A stretch of 15,167 bases of DNA, from contig JAPPDO010000169.1 of assembly GCA_028821635.1 (NCBI GenBank), forward strand, positions 1-15,167, read 5' to 3'. The translations under genes and the position numbers were made by a program. Below, in pieces: positions 7,849-15,167 of this stretch (within the stretch, counting starts at the first letter, position 1; the number at the start of each line of letters is the position of its first letter). The notes below the pieces were generated by a model that worked only from the letters and a program-made list of their open reading frames with translations, was not told where the DNA came from and ran no database searches. This stretch comes from Ekhidna sp. Lineage in GTDB: Bacteria > Bacteroidota > Bacteroidia > Cytophagales > Cyclobacteriaceae.

Positions 7849-9333
7849 ATGAATAAAGAGCAGTTCAGTAATCGGTGGGGGATCATACTGGCAGCCTTAG
7901 GCATGGCCATTGGTGCAGGGAATTTATGGCGTTTTCCAAGGCTCGCAGGTCAGTACGGAGGCTCATTCATCCTACTCTGGATTTTATTCCTCTTCATTTG
8001 GTCTATCCCCCTACTGCTCGCCGAGTTTGCAATCGGGAAAAAATTTAGAAGAGGTGTCATCGGGTCTTTCGCCCTTTTTGCAGGAAAGAAATACACATGG
8101 ATGGGCTTCTTTGTGACGATATGCACGTTGGGAATTGCTTTCTATTATTCGGTGGTAACCGCTTGGGCATTCAGGTATTTTTTATTCTCATTAAGTAATA
8201 TCTTTCACCGGCAGACGCTTCGGAAGCGATTAAATGACGACCCTGACTATTTGGATCATTTCTGGGCAAGCGTTGCGAATCAGGACTGGACCACAGTACT
8301 GGTCTACATAGCCGTTATATTAATTGCCTCTTTTATTCTTATCAGAGGAGTTAAGCAAGGATTAGAGAAAGTAAATAAACTTTTGATCCCCGGTCTATTC
8401 TTGTTATTAGCGATCATGGTAGTTATCTCACTTTCAATGGAAGGAGGTATTCGTGGGTTAGAATATATGTTTGCTATTAACCCTAGCCATTTCGCTAATC
8501 CGACCATCTGGATTGAAGCACTATCTCAGTCGGCGTGGAGCACAGGTGCAGGGTGGGGACTGATGATGACCATCTCTGCTTTTTCAAGGGAAAAGGAAGA
8601 CATAACGCTCAATACCTTTATTGGAGCCTTTGGAAACAATATGGCCTCCCTCTTGGCGGGCATGGCCATACTTCCGGCCGTGTTTGCACTGGCACCCTCC
8701 GAAAAAGAAGCCATTACATACCTCCAGGCCGGTAACCAAGCATTAACATTCACAATTATTCCATTATTATTCGCAAATATTCCCCAAGGTGATTATCTGT
8801 CGCTGCTTTTCTTTTTAGCACTTTTTGTTGCTGCTTTCAGTTCATTATTGCCGATGATAGAATTATTCCTTCAAAATGTGCTAAACCTGCAATTTTCAAA
8901 ATACAAAGCATTAGCATGGGTAATTATTTGTTTCATTACTTTCGGGTTCCCGTCAGCCTGGTCACTGGAATTTTTTGCTAATCAGGATTGGGTTTGGGGT
9001 GTGGGACTCATTGTAGCCGGCTTATTCATAATGACCGCAGTCGCCATGAATGGGCCGGGAAGATTTAAAGAACAGACCATTGATGTAGGTTCTGACGTAA
9101 TGCTATCAACAGGCTTTTTCCGTTTAGCCGTTTATGCCAATATTTTGGTTGGTCTTTTTCTAATTTATTGGTGGCTGTCCCAAGATTTCAGCCTGAACTG
9201 GTTGGATGAGAATGGAACATGGGACTTGTTCGGAACTTACAGTAATGCTTCCACTATTACTCAATGGGTGATCGTGCTGGTTGTCGGAATCATCTTGAAT
9301 ACGTTTTTGTATAAAAAATTTGCAGAAAAATGA
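7849..9333 (+). CDS. Sodium-dependent transporter, neurotransmitter:sodium symporter (NSS/SNF) family
   Basis: The protein is a 494-residue inner-membrane carrier of the LeuT fold, expected to import an amino acid or similar amine with sodium. TM1 holds the unwound sodium/substrate segment AIGAGNLWRFPRLAGQYGG (Asn25 matches the sodium-binding Asn of LeuT), followed by the WSIPLLLAEFAIGKKFRRG signature. TM8 contains FVAAFSSLLP (about 326-335), matching the second sodium site with its paired Ser residues. Roughly eleven to twelve hydrophobic spans are evident. The substrate cannot be read from the sequence. The tiny overlapping downstream gene resembles the small subunit of methionine/alanine importers (MetPS type), which makes a hydrophobic amino acid such as methionine or alanine a reasonable guess. 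Ribosome-binding signal before the ATG is weak, as is common in this phylum. Confidence 0.93.
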   Translation: MNKEQFSNRWGIILAALGMAIGAGNLWRFPRLAGQYGGSFILLWILFLFIWSIPLLLAEFAIGKKFRRGVIGSFALFAGKKYTWMGFFVTICTLGIAFYYSVVTAWAFRYFLFSLSNIFHRQTLRKRLNDDPDYLDHFWASVANQDWTTVLVYIAVILIASFILIRGVKQGLEKVNKLLIPGLFLLLAIMVVISLSMEGGIRGLEYMFAINPSHFANPTIWIEALSQSAWSTGAGWGLMMTISAFSREKEDITLNTFIGAFGNNMASLLAGMAILPAVFALAPSEKEAITYLQAGNQALTFTIIPLLFANIPQGDYLSLLFFLALFVAAFSSLLPMIELFLQNVLNLQFSKYKALAWVIICFITFGFPSAWSLEFFANQDWVWGVGLIVAGLFIMTAVAMNGPGRFKEQTIDVGSDVMLSTGFFRLAVYANILVGLFLIYWWLSQDFSLNWLDENGTWDLFGTYSNASTITQWVIVLVVGIILNTFLYKKFAEK

Positions 9334-9434
9334 GTCAGGGATCGATTTTTAGTATGATAATAATCCTCACGGTCATTGTAGGAGGATTTATTTACTTTTT
9401 AAACAAAGCCATAAAAAAAGAACGCAATGGATAA
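9330..9434 (+). CDS. Single-span small protein, probable MetS-like transporter subunit
   Basis: The 34-residue product starts at an ATG overlapping the transporter stop (ATGA). It has one hydrophobic segment (MIIILTVIVGGFIYFL) flanked by a short polar N-terminus and a basic tail AIKKERNG. Small single-TM subunits of this size, encoded directly after NSS transporters, are known in the MetP-MetS methionine/alanine importer of Corynebacterium and its relatives. Its stop overlaps the next gene's ATG by 8 bases, so the three genes are chained. The overlap on both sides, the position and the charge layout support a real gene; assignment to the MetS family is by architecture and context, since so short a protein offers little sequence to compare. 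Confidence 0.72.
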   Translation: MSQGSIFSMIIILTVIVGGFIYFLNKAIKKERNG

Positions 9435-9894
9435 GATAGATGCACTCAATCAGGTAGCGGCATTTCATGCCACCTTCCAACATCCCGTTTTAAGGGAACC
9501 TCAGATTCCGTCCGAAGACAGATGCAAACTAAGGGTAGCCCTCATCGCCGAGGAGTTAGAAGAATTGCAACAGGCAATAAAGGACAAAGACTTAACGGAG
9601 GTTGCAGATGCGCTCTGTGATATCCAGTATGTGCTCTCCGGTGCAGTGCTTGAGTTTGGGCTGGGAGAAAGGTTTAAAGAACTGTTTGAAGAAGTTCAGC
9701 GATCAAACATGAGTAAAGCATGTCATTCTGAAGAGGAGGCTAAAAAGACTGTGGCCTATTATAAATCTGAAAAAAATACAGATGCCTACTATGAAGAACG
9801 TAAAGGCAAGTGGCTGATATACAGAGCAAAAGACAATAAGACCCTTAAATCCATTAATTACTCCCCGGCCGACTTAAAGAAAATCTTAAACTGA
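9427..9894 (+). CDS. MazG/HisE-superfamily nucleoside triphosphate pyrophosphohydrolase
   Basis: The 155-residue cytosolic protein belongs to the all-alpha NTP pyrophosphohydrolases (the superfamily of MazG, dUTPase-2 and HisE). Helix 2 has the acidic cluster AEELEELQ (41-48) and helix 3 the matching TEVADALCDIQYVLSG (57-72), together giving the metal-binding EExxE...ExxD pattern. The PRA-PH-like core spans about 1-110; the C-terminal 45 residues (YYEERKGKWLIYRAKDNKT onward) are an added tail of unknown role. Homologues of this layout are usually annotated simply as NTP pyrophosphohydrolase family proteins, with a house-cleaning role presumed. It starts inside the end of the small transporter-subunit gene (8-base overlap). 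Its relation to HisE is noted because hisIE is missing from the neighbouring operon, but nothing in the sequence shows it acts on phosphoribosyl-ATP. Confidence 0.82.
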   Translation: MDKIDALNQVAAFHATFQHPVLREPQIPSEDRCKLRVALIAEELEELQQAIKDKDLTEVADALCDIQYVLSGAVLEFGLGERFKELFEEVQRSNMSKACHSEEEAKKTVAYYKSEKNTDAYYEERKGKWLIYRAKDNKTLKSINYSPADLKKILN

Positions 9895-9924
9895 AGAGTA
9901 AACACCCGCTAAAAAAGTTGAGCG

Positions 9925-9990
9925 TGCGCTCTGTGTTCTTTGTGGGAAGCTTCGTGTCCTTTATGGTAAGAAAAACCCACTCGGAGGGTT
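9925..9990. repeat. Degenerate CTTTGTGG-type intergenic repeat and hairpin
   Basis: Within the 250-bp gap before terC, two related 15-mers (9931-9945 and 9952-9966, 11 of 15 identical, 21 bp apart) are followed by GGTAAGAAAAAC. The pattern resembles short G/T-rich intergenic repeats (of the TTTGCGTCCTTTGCGG kind) that I recall from many bacterial genomes. Just after it AACCC (9974-9978) can pair with GGGTT (9986-9990), a possible weak terminator for the transporter transcript, though the T-rich tail is imperfect. No riboswitch or tRNA could be recognised in the rest of the gap (9991-10144), which is AT-rich. Confidence 0.35.
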
Positions 9991-10144
9991 GTAAGAATTC
10001 TTTGTATTTTTAGTTAATCATTTATCTATGCTACTTTAGCAATGCCAAAAATTCAACTTTTGCGTAGTAAATTAAATCTTTTTTATTTGCATCTTAATTA
10101 ATGGGTTTGAATCATTGTCCAAAAGTTAATCATTTGATATAAGG

Positions 10145-11122
10145 ATGCTATTAAGTTTATTTTCCGGACACAACGAGGGGCTCCTTTTTGGGGTTTTTGG
10201 AGCGATCATTATCATTTTCCTAATCGTCGACTTAGGCGTATTTCACAAAAAACATCATAAGATTTCTCATCAGGAAGCTCTTAAACAATCTATCTTTTGG
10301 GTGCTTGTCTCCGTTATTTATGGAGTTTTGATTTACCTCTATGGCGAGGGTTCACAGGCAACCCTTGAGTTCTTCTCAGCTTATGTGACGGAAAAGGCAC
10401 TCTCTGTGGATAACATTTTTGTAATACTTTTGATTCTTCGCTACTTCAACGTAAAGGAAGAATATTATCACAGCGTCCTGTTTTGGGGAATCCTCGGAGC
10501 CATCATTTTTAGAGCTGTATTCATATTTGTTGGAGCACTTCTAATTTCCCAATTTCACTGGATACTTTACATATTCGGTGCCTTCCTTGTATATTCAGGT
10601 ATTAAGCTTTTCAGCGAAAATGAAGACATAGAACTGGAACCGGAAAAAAATCCGCTGCTTCGGGCGGTAAAGAAGGTGCTTCCAATGACTACCGAAGATA
10701 AAGGAGGTAAGTTTTGGCTTAGAGAGAATGGAAGGCTTCTTTTCACACCACTATTTCTTGTGATTATTCTCATTGAATCAACTGATTTGATTTTTGCTGT
10801 GGATAGTATTCCGGCAGCATTTGCGATCACACAAAATGAATTTGTCATTTATACTTCAAACATCTTTGCAGTAATGGGACTGAGGGCAATGTTCTTTTTG
10901 TTGGCAAATGTGCTGGACAAATTTTATCTGCTCCAAAAAGGTCTCTCTGTTGTGCTTATATTCATAGGAGCTAAAATGTTGGCAGAGATATTCCATCTTA
11001 AAGTTCCGATATTTCTCTCCTTTGGAATTATAATTGGAGCACTTGCACTGGCCATCGTTCTTTCTCTAATATTCCCGAAAACGGAGGCTGAGAAGTCGAA
11101 TGTTGAAACAGTAAAAGAATAG
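10145..11122 (+). CDS. terC: TerC/Alx family integral membrane protein
   Basis: The 325-residue protein has about nine predicted membrane spans and the two family signatures: TEKALSVDNIFV (82-93, Asp89) and ESTDLIFAVDSIPAAFAIT (211-229, Asp214 and Asp220). The paired acidic residues inside membrane helices are thought to bind a metal ion. TerC/Alx proteins are linked to manganese efflux and metallation of exported proteins in several bacteria, and historically to tellurite resistance; no other ter genes are present here, so a general metal-homeostasis role is more likely than tellurite resistance. The extra soluble loop (about 156-195, acidic then basic) is typical of the Alx-like subgroup. 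It lies alone on the plus strand and converges on purE with only 4 bp between stop codons. I could not see a yybP-ykoY manganese riboswitch upstream. Confidence 0.92.
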   Translation: MLLSLFSGHNEGLLFGVFGAIIIIFLIVDLGVFHKKHHKISHQEALKQSIFWVLVSVIYGVLIYLYGEGSQATLEFFSAYVTEKALSVDNIFVILLILRYFNVKEEYYHSVLFWGILGAIIFRAVFIFVGALLISQFHWILYIFGAFLVYSGIKLFSENEDIELEPEKNPLLRAVKKVLPMTTEDKGGKFWLRENGRLLFTPLFLVIILIESTDLIFAVDSIPAAFAITQNEFVIYTSNIFAVMGLRAMFFLLANVLDKFYLLQKGLSVVLIFIGAKMLAEIFHLKVPIFLSFGIIIGALALAIVLSLIFPKTEAEKSNVETVKE

Positions 11123-11126
11123 CGAT

Positions 11127-11615
11127 TTACTCTTCCAAATCTTTAGCAGAGTCTATTACCTTGTCTCGGAGCGAATTTTTGTACTTCTGAAGATTTTCAG
11201 CTATATGATCGTCTACAATCCCAATAATCTCCGCAGCAAGAATCCCAGCATTTTTACCTCCATCCAAAGCCACCGTGGCTACCGGAATGCCGTCAGGCAT
11301 TTGTAAAATAGATAAGATTGAATCCCAGCCATCAATTGAGTTCTTTGATTTTATCGGCACGCCGATGACGGGTAGTGTGGTAATTGATGCCACCATTCCC
11401 GGAAGATGAGCCGCACCGCCCGCTCCAGCGATAATTACATTGAGACCGTTAGATCTGGCATGTTCTGCATACTCAACCATGCGGTGTGGAGTTCGGTGGG
11501 CAGAAACGATCGTGAGTCCGGATGCTACCCCCAACTCATCCAGGATGTCAGCAGCTTCCTGCATAATTGGAAGGTCTGATCTGCTTCCCATTATAATTCC
11601 TACTTTTCGCTCCAT
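11127..11615 (-). CDS. purE: N5-carboxyaminoimidazole ribonucleotide mutase
   Basis: PurE moves the carboxyl group of N5-CAIR to C4, giving CAIR in de novo purine synthesis. The 162-residue protein is a class I PurE: GSRSDLP (10-16) binds the phosphate, SAHRTPHRM (38-46) holds the catalytic His40 region, AGGAAHLPGMVA (65-76) and LQMPDGIPVATVA (104-116) complete the active-site wall. The presence of purK directly upstream supports the N5-CAIR route over the direct CO2 (class II) route. The start codon shares one base with the purK stop (TAATG), so the pair is translationally coupled. The final 35 residues form the usual C-terminal helix. Confidence 0.97.
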   Translation of the reverse strand: MERKVGIIMGSRSDLPIMQEAADILDELGVASGLTIVSAHRTPHRMVEYAEHARSNGLNVIIAGAGGAAHLPGMVASITTLPVIGVPIKSKNSIDGWDSILSILQMPDGIPVATVALDGGKNAGILAAEIIGIVDDHIAENLQKYKNSLRDKVIDSAKDLEE

Positions 11616-12754
11616 TATGCTTTTACTTTAAGTGTATCTTTCACTCTTCTTGCTTTTTCTTTTAAAGATTTAATGCTGGTATCGATGATGGTGACGTGGC
11701 CCATTTTTCTGAAGGGTTTCGTCAGTTTCTTACCATAGAGATGGATGTAGACCCCCTTCATGGACATACACTCTTCTATCCCTTCGTATTTTGCTTTTCC
11801 CGTAAATCCGTCCTCGCCAAGAAGGTTTACCATCGCTGCGGGAGTAGTAAGGTCTACCGACCCCAGTGGCATATTTAATATGGCTCTCAAGTGCTGCTCA
11901 AATTGAGAAGTGAGGTTTGCCTCAATCGTATGATGTCCTGAATTATGAGTTCTGGGAGCTATTTCATTTACCAGTATCTCGCCATCTTTTGTAAGAAACA
12001 TTTCCACCGTCAGGAGTCCAGTCATATCTAGTTTCTGAATCACATCCTTTGCCATATCATGAGCCTTCCTTTCAATATCTATCGGGATTTGAGCCGGAGC
12101 GAAGAGGAACTCCACCAGATTTTGAACCGGATGATAAGAAAGCTCCACCACTGGAAAGCAGGCAACCTCCCCTCTTTTGTTTCTGGCTGCCACCACACTC
12201 AACTCCTTCTCAAAATCAATGAGTGATTCGAGAAGACTGGGTTTTTCAAAAGCCTTCTCAAAGTCCTCCTCTTTTTTCAGAATTTGTACCCCTCTTCCGT
12301 CATAGCCTTCTTTTCCCAATTTATTAACCGCCGGCAGCATGGAAGCATGGGTTTTAATCTCGTCCTTTGTATCAGTAAGTACAAAGTCAGCGGTTGGAAT
12401 TCTGTTAGCTTTATAAAATGTCTTTTGTTTCCGCTTATCCTGAATGAGTTCAATGACTTCAGGCTGTGGATATATCTGCTTCCCCTCTTTTTCAAGCCTT
12501 TTTAGGGCTGCCACACTCACATTTTCTATCTCAATAGTGATAAGATCAAAGGTTTGACCCCAGTTATAAACCTGTTCTTCATCCGTCAACATGCCAACCT
12601 GAAAGTTCGCTGTTAAATGGGCGCATGGTGCGTTTGGATCCGGATCGAGAAGAGAAACATCCAGATTATAATTTATCGCCGATTGGATCATCATACGGCC
12701 CAACTGACCCCCACCTAAAACACCGATTTTTAAATCATTGATGCTTTCTGACAT
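11615..12754 (-). CDS. purK: N5-carboxyaminoimidazole ribonucleotide synthase
   Basis: PurK uses ATP and bicarbonate to carboxylate AIR to N5-CAIR, feeding PurE. The 379-residue ATP-grasp enzyme shows GVLGGGQLGRMM (11-22) in the N-terminal domain, EIENV (75-79), QDKRKQK (105-111), the flexible ATP loop KEGYDGRG (148-155) with Lys145 close by, and NEIAPRTHNSGHHTIEA (263-279), which is the strongest family marker. Length is typical. It is the first gene of the purK-purE operon on the minus strand. The sequence upstream (12755-12908) must hold its promoter, but I could not find a convincing -33/-7 pair. Confidence 0.97.
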   Translation of the reverse strand: MSESINDLKIGVLGGGQLGRMMIQSAINYNLDVSLLDPDPNAPCAHLTANFQVGMLTDEEQVYNWGQTFDLITIEIENVSVAALKRLEKEGKQIYPQPEVIELIQDKRKQKTFYKANRIPTADFVLTDTKDEIKTHASMLPAVNKLGKEGYDGRGVQILKKEEDFEKAFEKPSLLESLIDFEKELSVVAARNKRGEVACFPVVELSYHPVQNLVEFLFAPAQIPIDIERKAHDMAKDVIQKLDMTGLLTVEMFLTKDGEILVNEIAPRTHNSGHHTIEANLTSQFEQHLRAILNMPLGSVDLTTPAAMVNLLGEDGFTGKAKYEGIEECMSMKGVYIHLYGKKLTKPFRKMGHVTIIDTSIKSLKEKARRVKDTLKVKA

Positions 12755-12908
12755 GACAGCAAAACTAACTTAACTCCATTACGTGCTAAAACTGCTGTCC
12801 AGTGTCTCAAGGAAGTTGAGCCGGCAGTAACAAATTCAATTGTGATATCCTAGTTATCAACAACATCCTATTAAAGAATAATACCATCATTTGTAAGATA
12901 AAATTTGG

Positions 12909-13705
12909 TTAATGTTTGAATATGACGAATATCAGTAAAATTTTTAATGGTTTTCGCTGTCCTTTCCTACTAAAATTCAACAACCACCCATCCGGTAGCT
13001 GCATTAAATACAGGCCGCTTTGCAGGGAGGAGATGTCTACCCTTGTGTTCATAGTGCTTTCCATCGACGGCTTCCCGCTCAGGCTCAATATTTTGAAATT
13101 ACCTCCGACAGGAGACCGCACCTCCAGATAGCGGCCCGAAGGGTTGGGAAAGATAATAGCTTCTACTGCATTCTCCACTGCGCCGAGAAGGGCTTCCGTG
13201 TCGGTATCATTGATGGTAACGGAGCAGGTGTTGTCAGTGTCATTGGGGTCAACTCCACTGCCGATGTTGGTCATGCGACTTTCTAAGTCAAAGCCGGCAG
13301 TTTTATTTATCTGCCCCAAGTGCGAGTGTCAGCATTTAGGAGCCTCCGGTCTCAGGCCTGTCATCGGCAATAGCGGTGAATATGAGGGTAGCGGTTTGTG
13401 CACCGGCCCCTAAGAAGCACAAGAGGGTATGACGGTGGTTTCATTTACTAAAATGACACCGGTGTTGAGATTAGCACCTGTCTTAGAGGCAAGGCTGTTG
13501 GGACATACAGAGAAGCTAAGAATATCTCAACTATTGCCGGCGTACCTTGTGGAATCGTCGTGACAACCATTTGTGAGTGTAATCATTATAAAAACTTTCC
13601 CTACTCTAAAGTTTGGCGTGGTTGTAGAACTGGTAAAACAGACCCAAAATGGAACCAGTTTTGATGGCTTGGCAGACAGTCGCAAAGTGCAAGTACTAAT
13701 AGCAC
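12909..13705 (-). pseudogene. Decayed T9SS-exported Calx-beta protein remnant
   Basis: On the minus strand the intact 3' piece (12909-13319) encodes CSVTINDTDTEA, the end of a Calx-beta-like domain, then a T9SS C-terminal sorting domain: IIFPNPSGRYLEV, FKILSLSGK and VDISSLQSGLYLMQLPDG. The reading tail runs about 20 residues beyond where such domains normally stop. Upstream, domain-like pieces continue but in shifting frames with stops: QTATLIFTAIADDRPETGGS then a stop then MLTLALGA, and further up FTSSTTTPNF joined to VGKVFIMITLTN. These fit a Calx-beta strand order (entry strand, aG...tltF, DD.pE, Ltl.L), so they look like one decayed coding region. No intact signal peptide is assigned; a hydrophobic stretch starting at an ATG near 13730 could be one, but this is doubtful. 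The parent would have been a secreted or surface protein. Boundaries at the 5' side are approximate. Confidence 0.72.
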
Positions 13706-14433
13706 TAACCTTAAATTACAAAATAGAATCATTACGCCCATGCCCGTCCCGTTCCCCGAGAATAAACTCAAGATATTAAAATTCATAAGATTAAAAAAAT
13801 TAAGTTTCCCGCAGTCCGGCTACTCCCCTCTTCTTCTGACAACTCTTATTTTCAGTAATAAATTGAAATATTTAGCTCAGCGGTGTCAAGATACGGGACT
13901 ACAAAAGCATTTGTAAAGACAGGTTAGGACTAAAAATGAATGATGACAACTCAAAGCAGAACTCGGCGTGGATACGCTAAATCCTAGCTTGTCGACTTCT
14001 CCCATGAATTACCGTGATCAGAATAAAGTGCAATTAATTGGCCTAGGAAGGACTGTATAGTATTATTGTATACTGCTGCTGGAATCAAGTAAAAATCTGC
14101 TGGTGTGGAAACGTTCAGCATGGATATGTTCAACTTATCTTAAGACCAGACAGATAGATTCAGAAAGTGTATTCTTAATGCAATCTTCATTTCCACAAGT
14201 CTTACATACAGTTTTTGAACCCCAAGATCCTGTTGAGTCTGCTTGTCTATATTTGTTACTGTGCTTTATTAATGCTTTGAATAGTGAAAGTTTCTTTATT
14301 TTAAATAAAATGATTCTTCAGTTTGTATGCTTTTAATATCTTTTAGCATAACACTGATTAAAACTATCATAAGTCCCCACATAATTTAACCTAAAATATT
14401 TATTAGTTTTTTATTTTAAGTTATGACTCCTAG
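13706..14433. other. Gene-poor, AT-rich stretch
   Basis: No credible complete gene was found. The sequence becomes clearly AT-richer after about 14100. On the minus strand a frame at 14135-14317 reads protein-like (a C-x2-C-x4-C cluster in TVCKTCGNEDCIKN) but has no start codon and ends at a stop; it may be the remnant of a lost gene. Nothing else recognisable, including transposase ends or tRNA genes, was seen. Confidence 0.5.
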
Positions 14434-14592
14434 CTAAACACACTGTTCGTGTAAGCCATGTAAGTTAAGAGTTTGATTACCAAGTGTGATTTGAATAGCT
14501 GTTTTATTCTTGTTTGCTATCTTACCGTCACAAAGAGGGTATATTTCGTGTCGTCGCAACGTACCAATTATTAATTTGGATGTGTTATTCAT
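14434..14592 (-). CDS. Possible 52-residue hypothetical protein
   Basis: A short frame beginning MNNTSKLIIGTLRRHEIY and ending in LHGLHEQCV runs opposite to the ROK kinase gene, with 34 bp between the two start codons. A longer reading of the same frame would begin inside the kinase gene and is unlikely. I recognise no family. The residue mix looks plausible for a small basic protein, but the region is AT-rich and gene-poor, and it could be a chance ORF or the fragment of a decayed gene. Confidence 0.25.
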   Translation of the reverse strand: MNNTSKLIIGTLRRHEIYPLCDGKIANKNKTAIQITLGNQTLNLHGLHEQCV

Positions 14593-14626
14593 TTTACTGA
14601 AATCACAATAAAACAAGTCTGAAAGA

Positions 14627-15167
14627 ATGTCAAAACTTGCTATCGGCATAGATATAGGGGGTACAAACTCCAAATATGGGATTGCGGATCGTTCGGGAAG
14701 GATTACAGCCCAGTCCAGAGTTAAAACTCAGGAATTTAAAGATTTTAAAGTTTTTGTAAGGACAATTAAAAAAGAAATCGAAAAAATTCATCCCCTCAAT
14801 AACATAATAGGAATAGGAGTAGGTGCCCCCAATGCTAACTTTTATAAAGGAACGATTGAAGACCCGCCTAATTTACCATGGAGAGGAACTTCAGCATTTG
14901 TAAAAGAAATGGAGGAGATTTTCGGGCTAAAAACGGTGGTCACCAATGATGCAAATGCTGCGGCACTTGGAGAACATATGTATGGTAAAGCCAGAAATAT
15001 GAAAGACTTTATCGTGCTCACGGTTGGAACCGGTCTGGGAGGAGGTGTCTTTGCCGGCAACGACTTGGTGTATGGTAAGCACGGATTTGCGGGAGAACTG
15101 GGTCATACACTCGTTAATGCAAATGGAAGAAATTGTGCTTGCGGAAAGAAGGGATGTCTGGAGACTT
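14627..15167 (+). CDS. ROK-family sugar kinase, N-terminal part (3' end outside window)
   Basis: The first 180 residues are visible and the frame is open to the window edge. The protein is a ROK (repressor, ORF, kinase) family member, most likely a glucokinase or related hexose kinase phosphorylating a sugar with ATP. The ATP phosphate-binding loop AIGIDIGGTNSKYGIA opens the protein, VTNDANAAALGEH (105-117) holds the catalytic Asp108, TVGTGLGGGVFAG (132-144) is the second phosphate loop, and AGELGH (155-160) followed by CACGKKGCLE (170-179) is the ROK zinc-binding signature. There is no N-terminal helix-turn-helix, so it is a kinase and not a ROK repressor. The ATG at 14627 puts the glycine-rich loop at the expected distance. 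The substrate cannot be fixed from this part. Confidence 0.93.
   Translation, partial: MSKLAIGIDIGGTNSKYGIADRSGRITAQSRVKTQEFKDFKVFVRTIKKEIEKIHPLNNIIGIGVGAPNANFYKGTIEDPPNLPWRGTSAFVKEMEEIFGLKTVVTNDANAAALGEHMYGKARNMKDFIVLTVGTGLGGGVFAGNDLVYGKHGFAGELGHTLVNANGRNCACGKKGCLET

Noticed and set aside
7803..7856. 17-codon upstream ORF overlapping the transporter start
   Set aside because: It has no clear ribosome-binding site or biased composition, and short ORFs of this size are expected by chance. No leader-peptide feature such as a run of one amino acid is present.
9895..10144. Manganese (yybP-ykoY) riboswitch upstream of terC
   Set aside because: The conserved loop sequences of that riboswitch were not found in the gap, and only a short AACCC/GGGTT hairpin is visible.
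13985..14040. Minus-strand YSDHGN, recalling the DDE-transposase SDxG motif
   Set aside because: Stops lie within a few codons on both sides, the rest of the integrase core cannot be followed in any frame, and no inverted terminal repeats were found. The match is too short to support an insertion sequence.
14593..14673. Extended start for the small minus-strand ORF inside the ROK kinase gene
   Set aside because: It would overlap the kinase start head to head, and the kinase reading is far better supported. An internal ATG at 14592 is the only reasonable start if the ORF is real.

Overview
The window looks like a chromosomal stretch from a member of the Bacteroidota. The evidence is a compact histidine operon with overlapping genes, a decayed gene whose tail resembles a type IX secretion (T9SS) C-terminal sorting domain fused to Calx-beta-like sequence, weak Shine-Dalgarno signals, and a MetP/MetS-like NSS transporter pair. 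The order or genus cannot be told from the sequence.

Region 1 (1-3609, plus strand) is a tightly overlapped his block: 3' part of hisD, then hisC fused in frame to the imidazoleglycerol-phosphate dehydratase (IGPD) domain of hisB, then hisH, then hisA. Each junction overlaps by 4-8 bases, which suggests translational coupling. Region 2 (3610-6983) breaks the operon. It holds an array of about ten degenerate 20-21 bp tandem units and a 967-codon gene on the opposite strand for an MmeI-like (type IIL) combined restriction endonuclease-methyltransferase. Region 3 (6984-7745) is hisF, cut off from hisA by that insertion; hisIE does not follow it.

Region 4 (7849-9894, plus) is a likely transcription unit: a sodium-dependent NSS-family transporter, a 34-residue single-membrane-span protein overlapping its stop codon that looks like a MetS-type small subunit, and an all-alpha NTP pyrophosphohydrolase of the MazG/HisE superfamily. 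Region 5 is terC (plus) converging on a purK-purE operon (minus) that carries the two-step AIR-to-CAIR conversion of purine synthesis.

Region 6 (12755-14626) is gene-poor. It contains a frameshifted remnant of a T9SS-exported Calx-beta protein and about 0.9 kb of AT-rich sequence with at most one doubtful small ORF. The window ends inside a ROK-family sugar kinase gene.

In function, HisH and HisF form the IGP synthase, HisA feeds it, and the IGPD and HisC modules of the fused protein catalyse the two following non-consecutive-in-chain steps (dehydration, then transamination). The histidinol-phosphate phosphatase between HisC and HisD, and HisIE, must be encoded elsewhere. The most unusual points are the HisC-IGPD fusion, the restriction-modification gene sitting inside the his operon, and the helically phased repeat array beside it.
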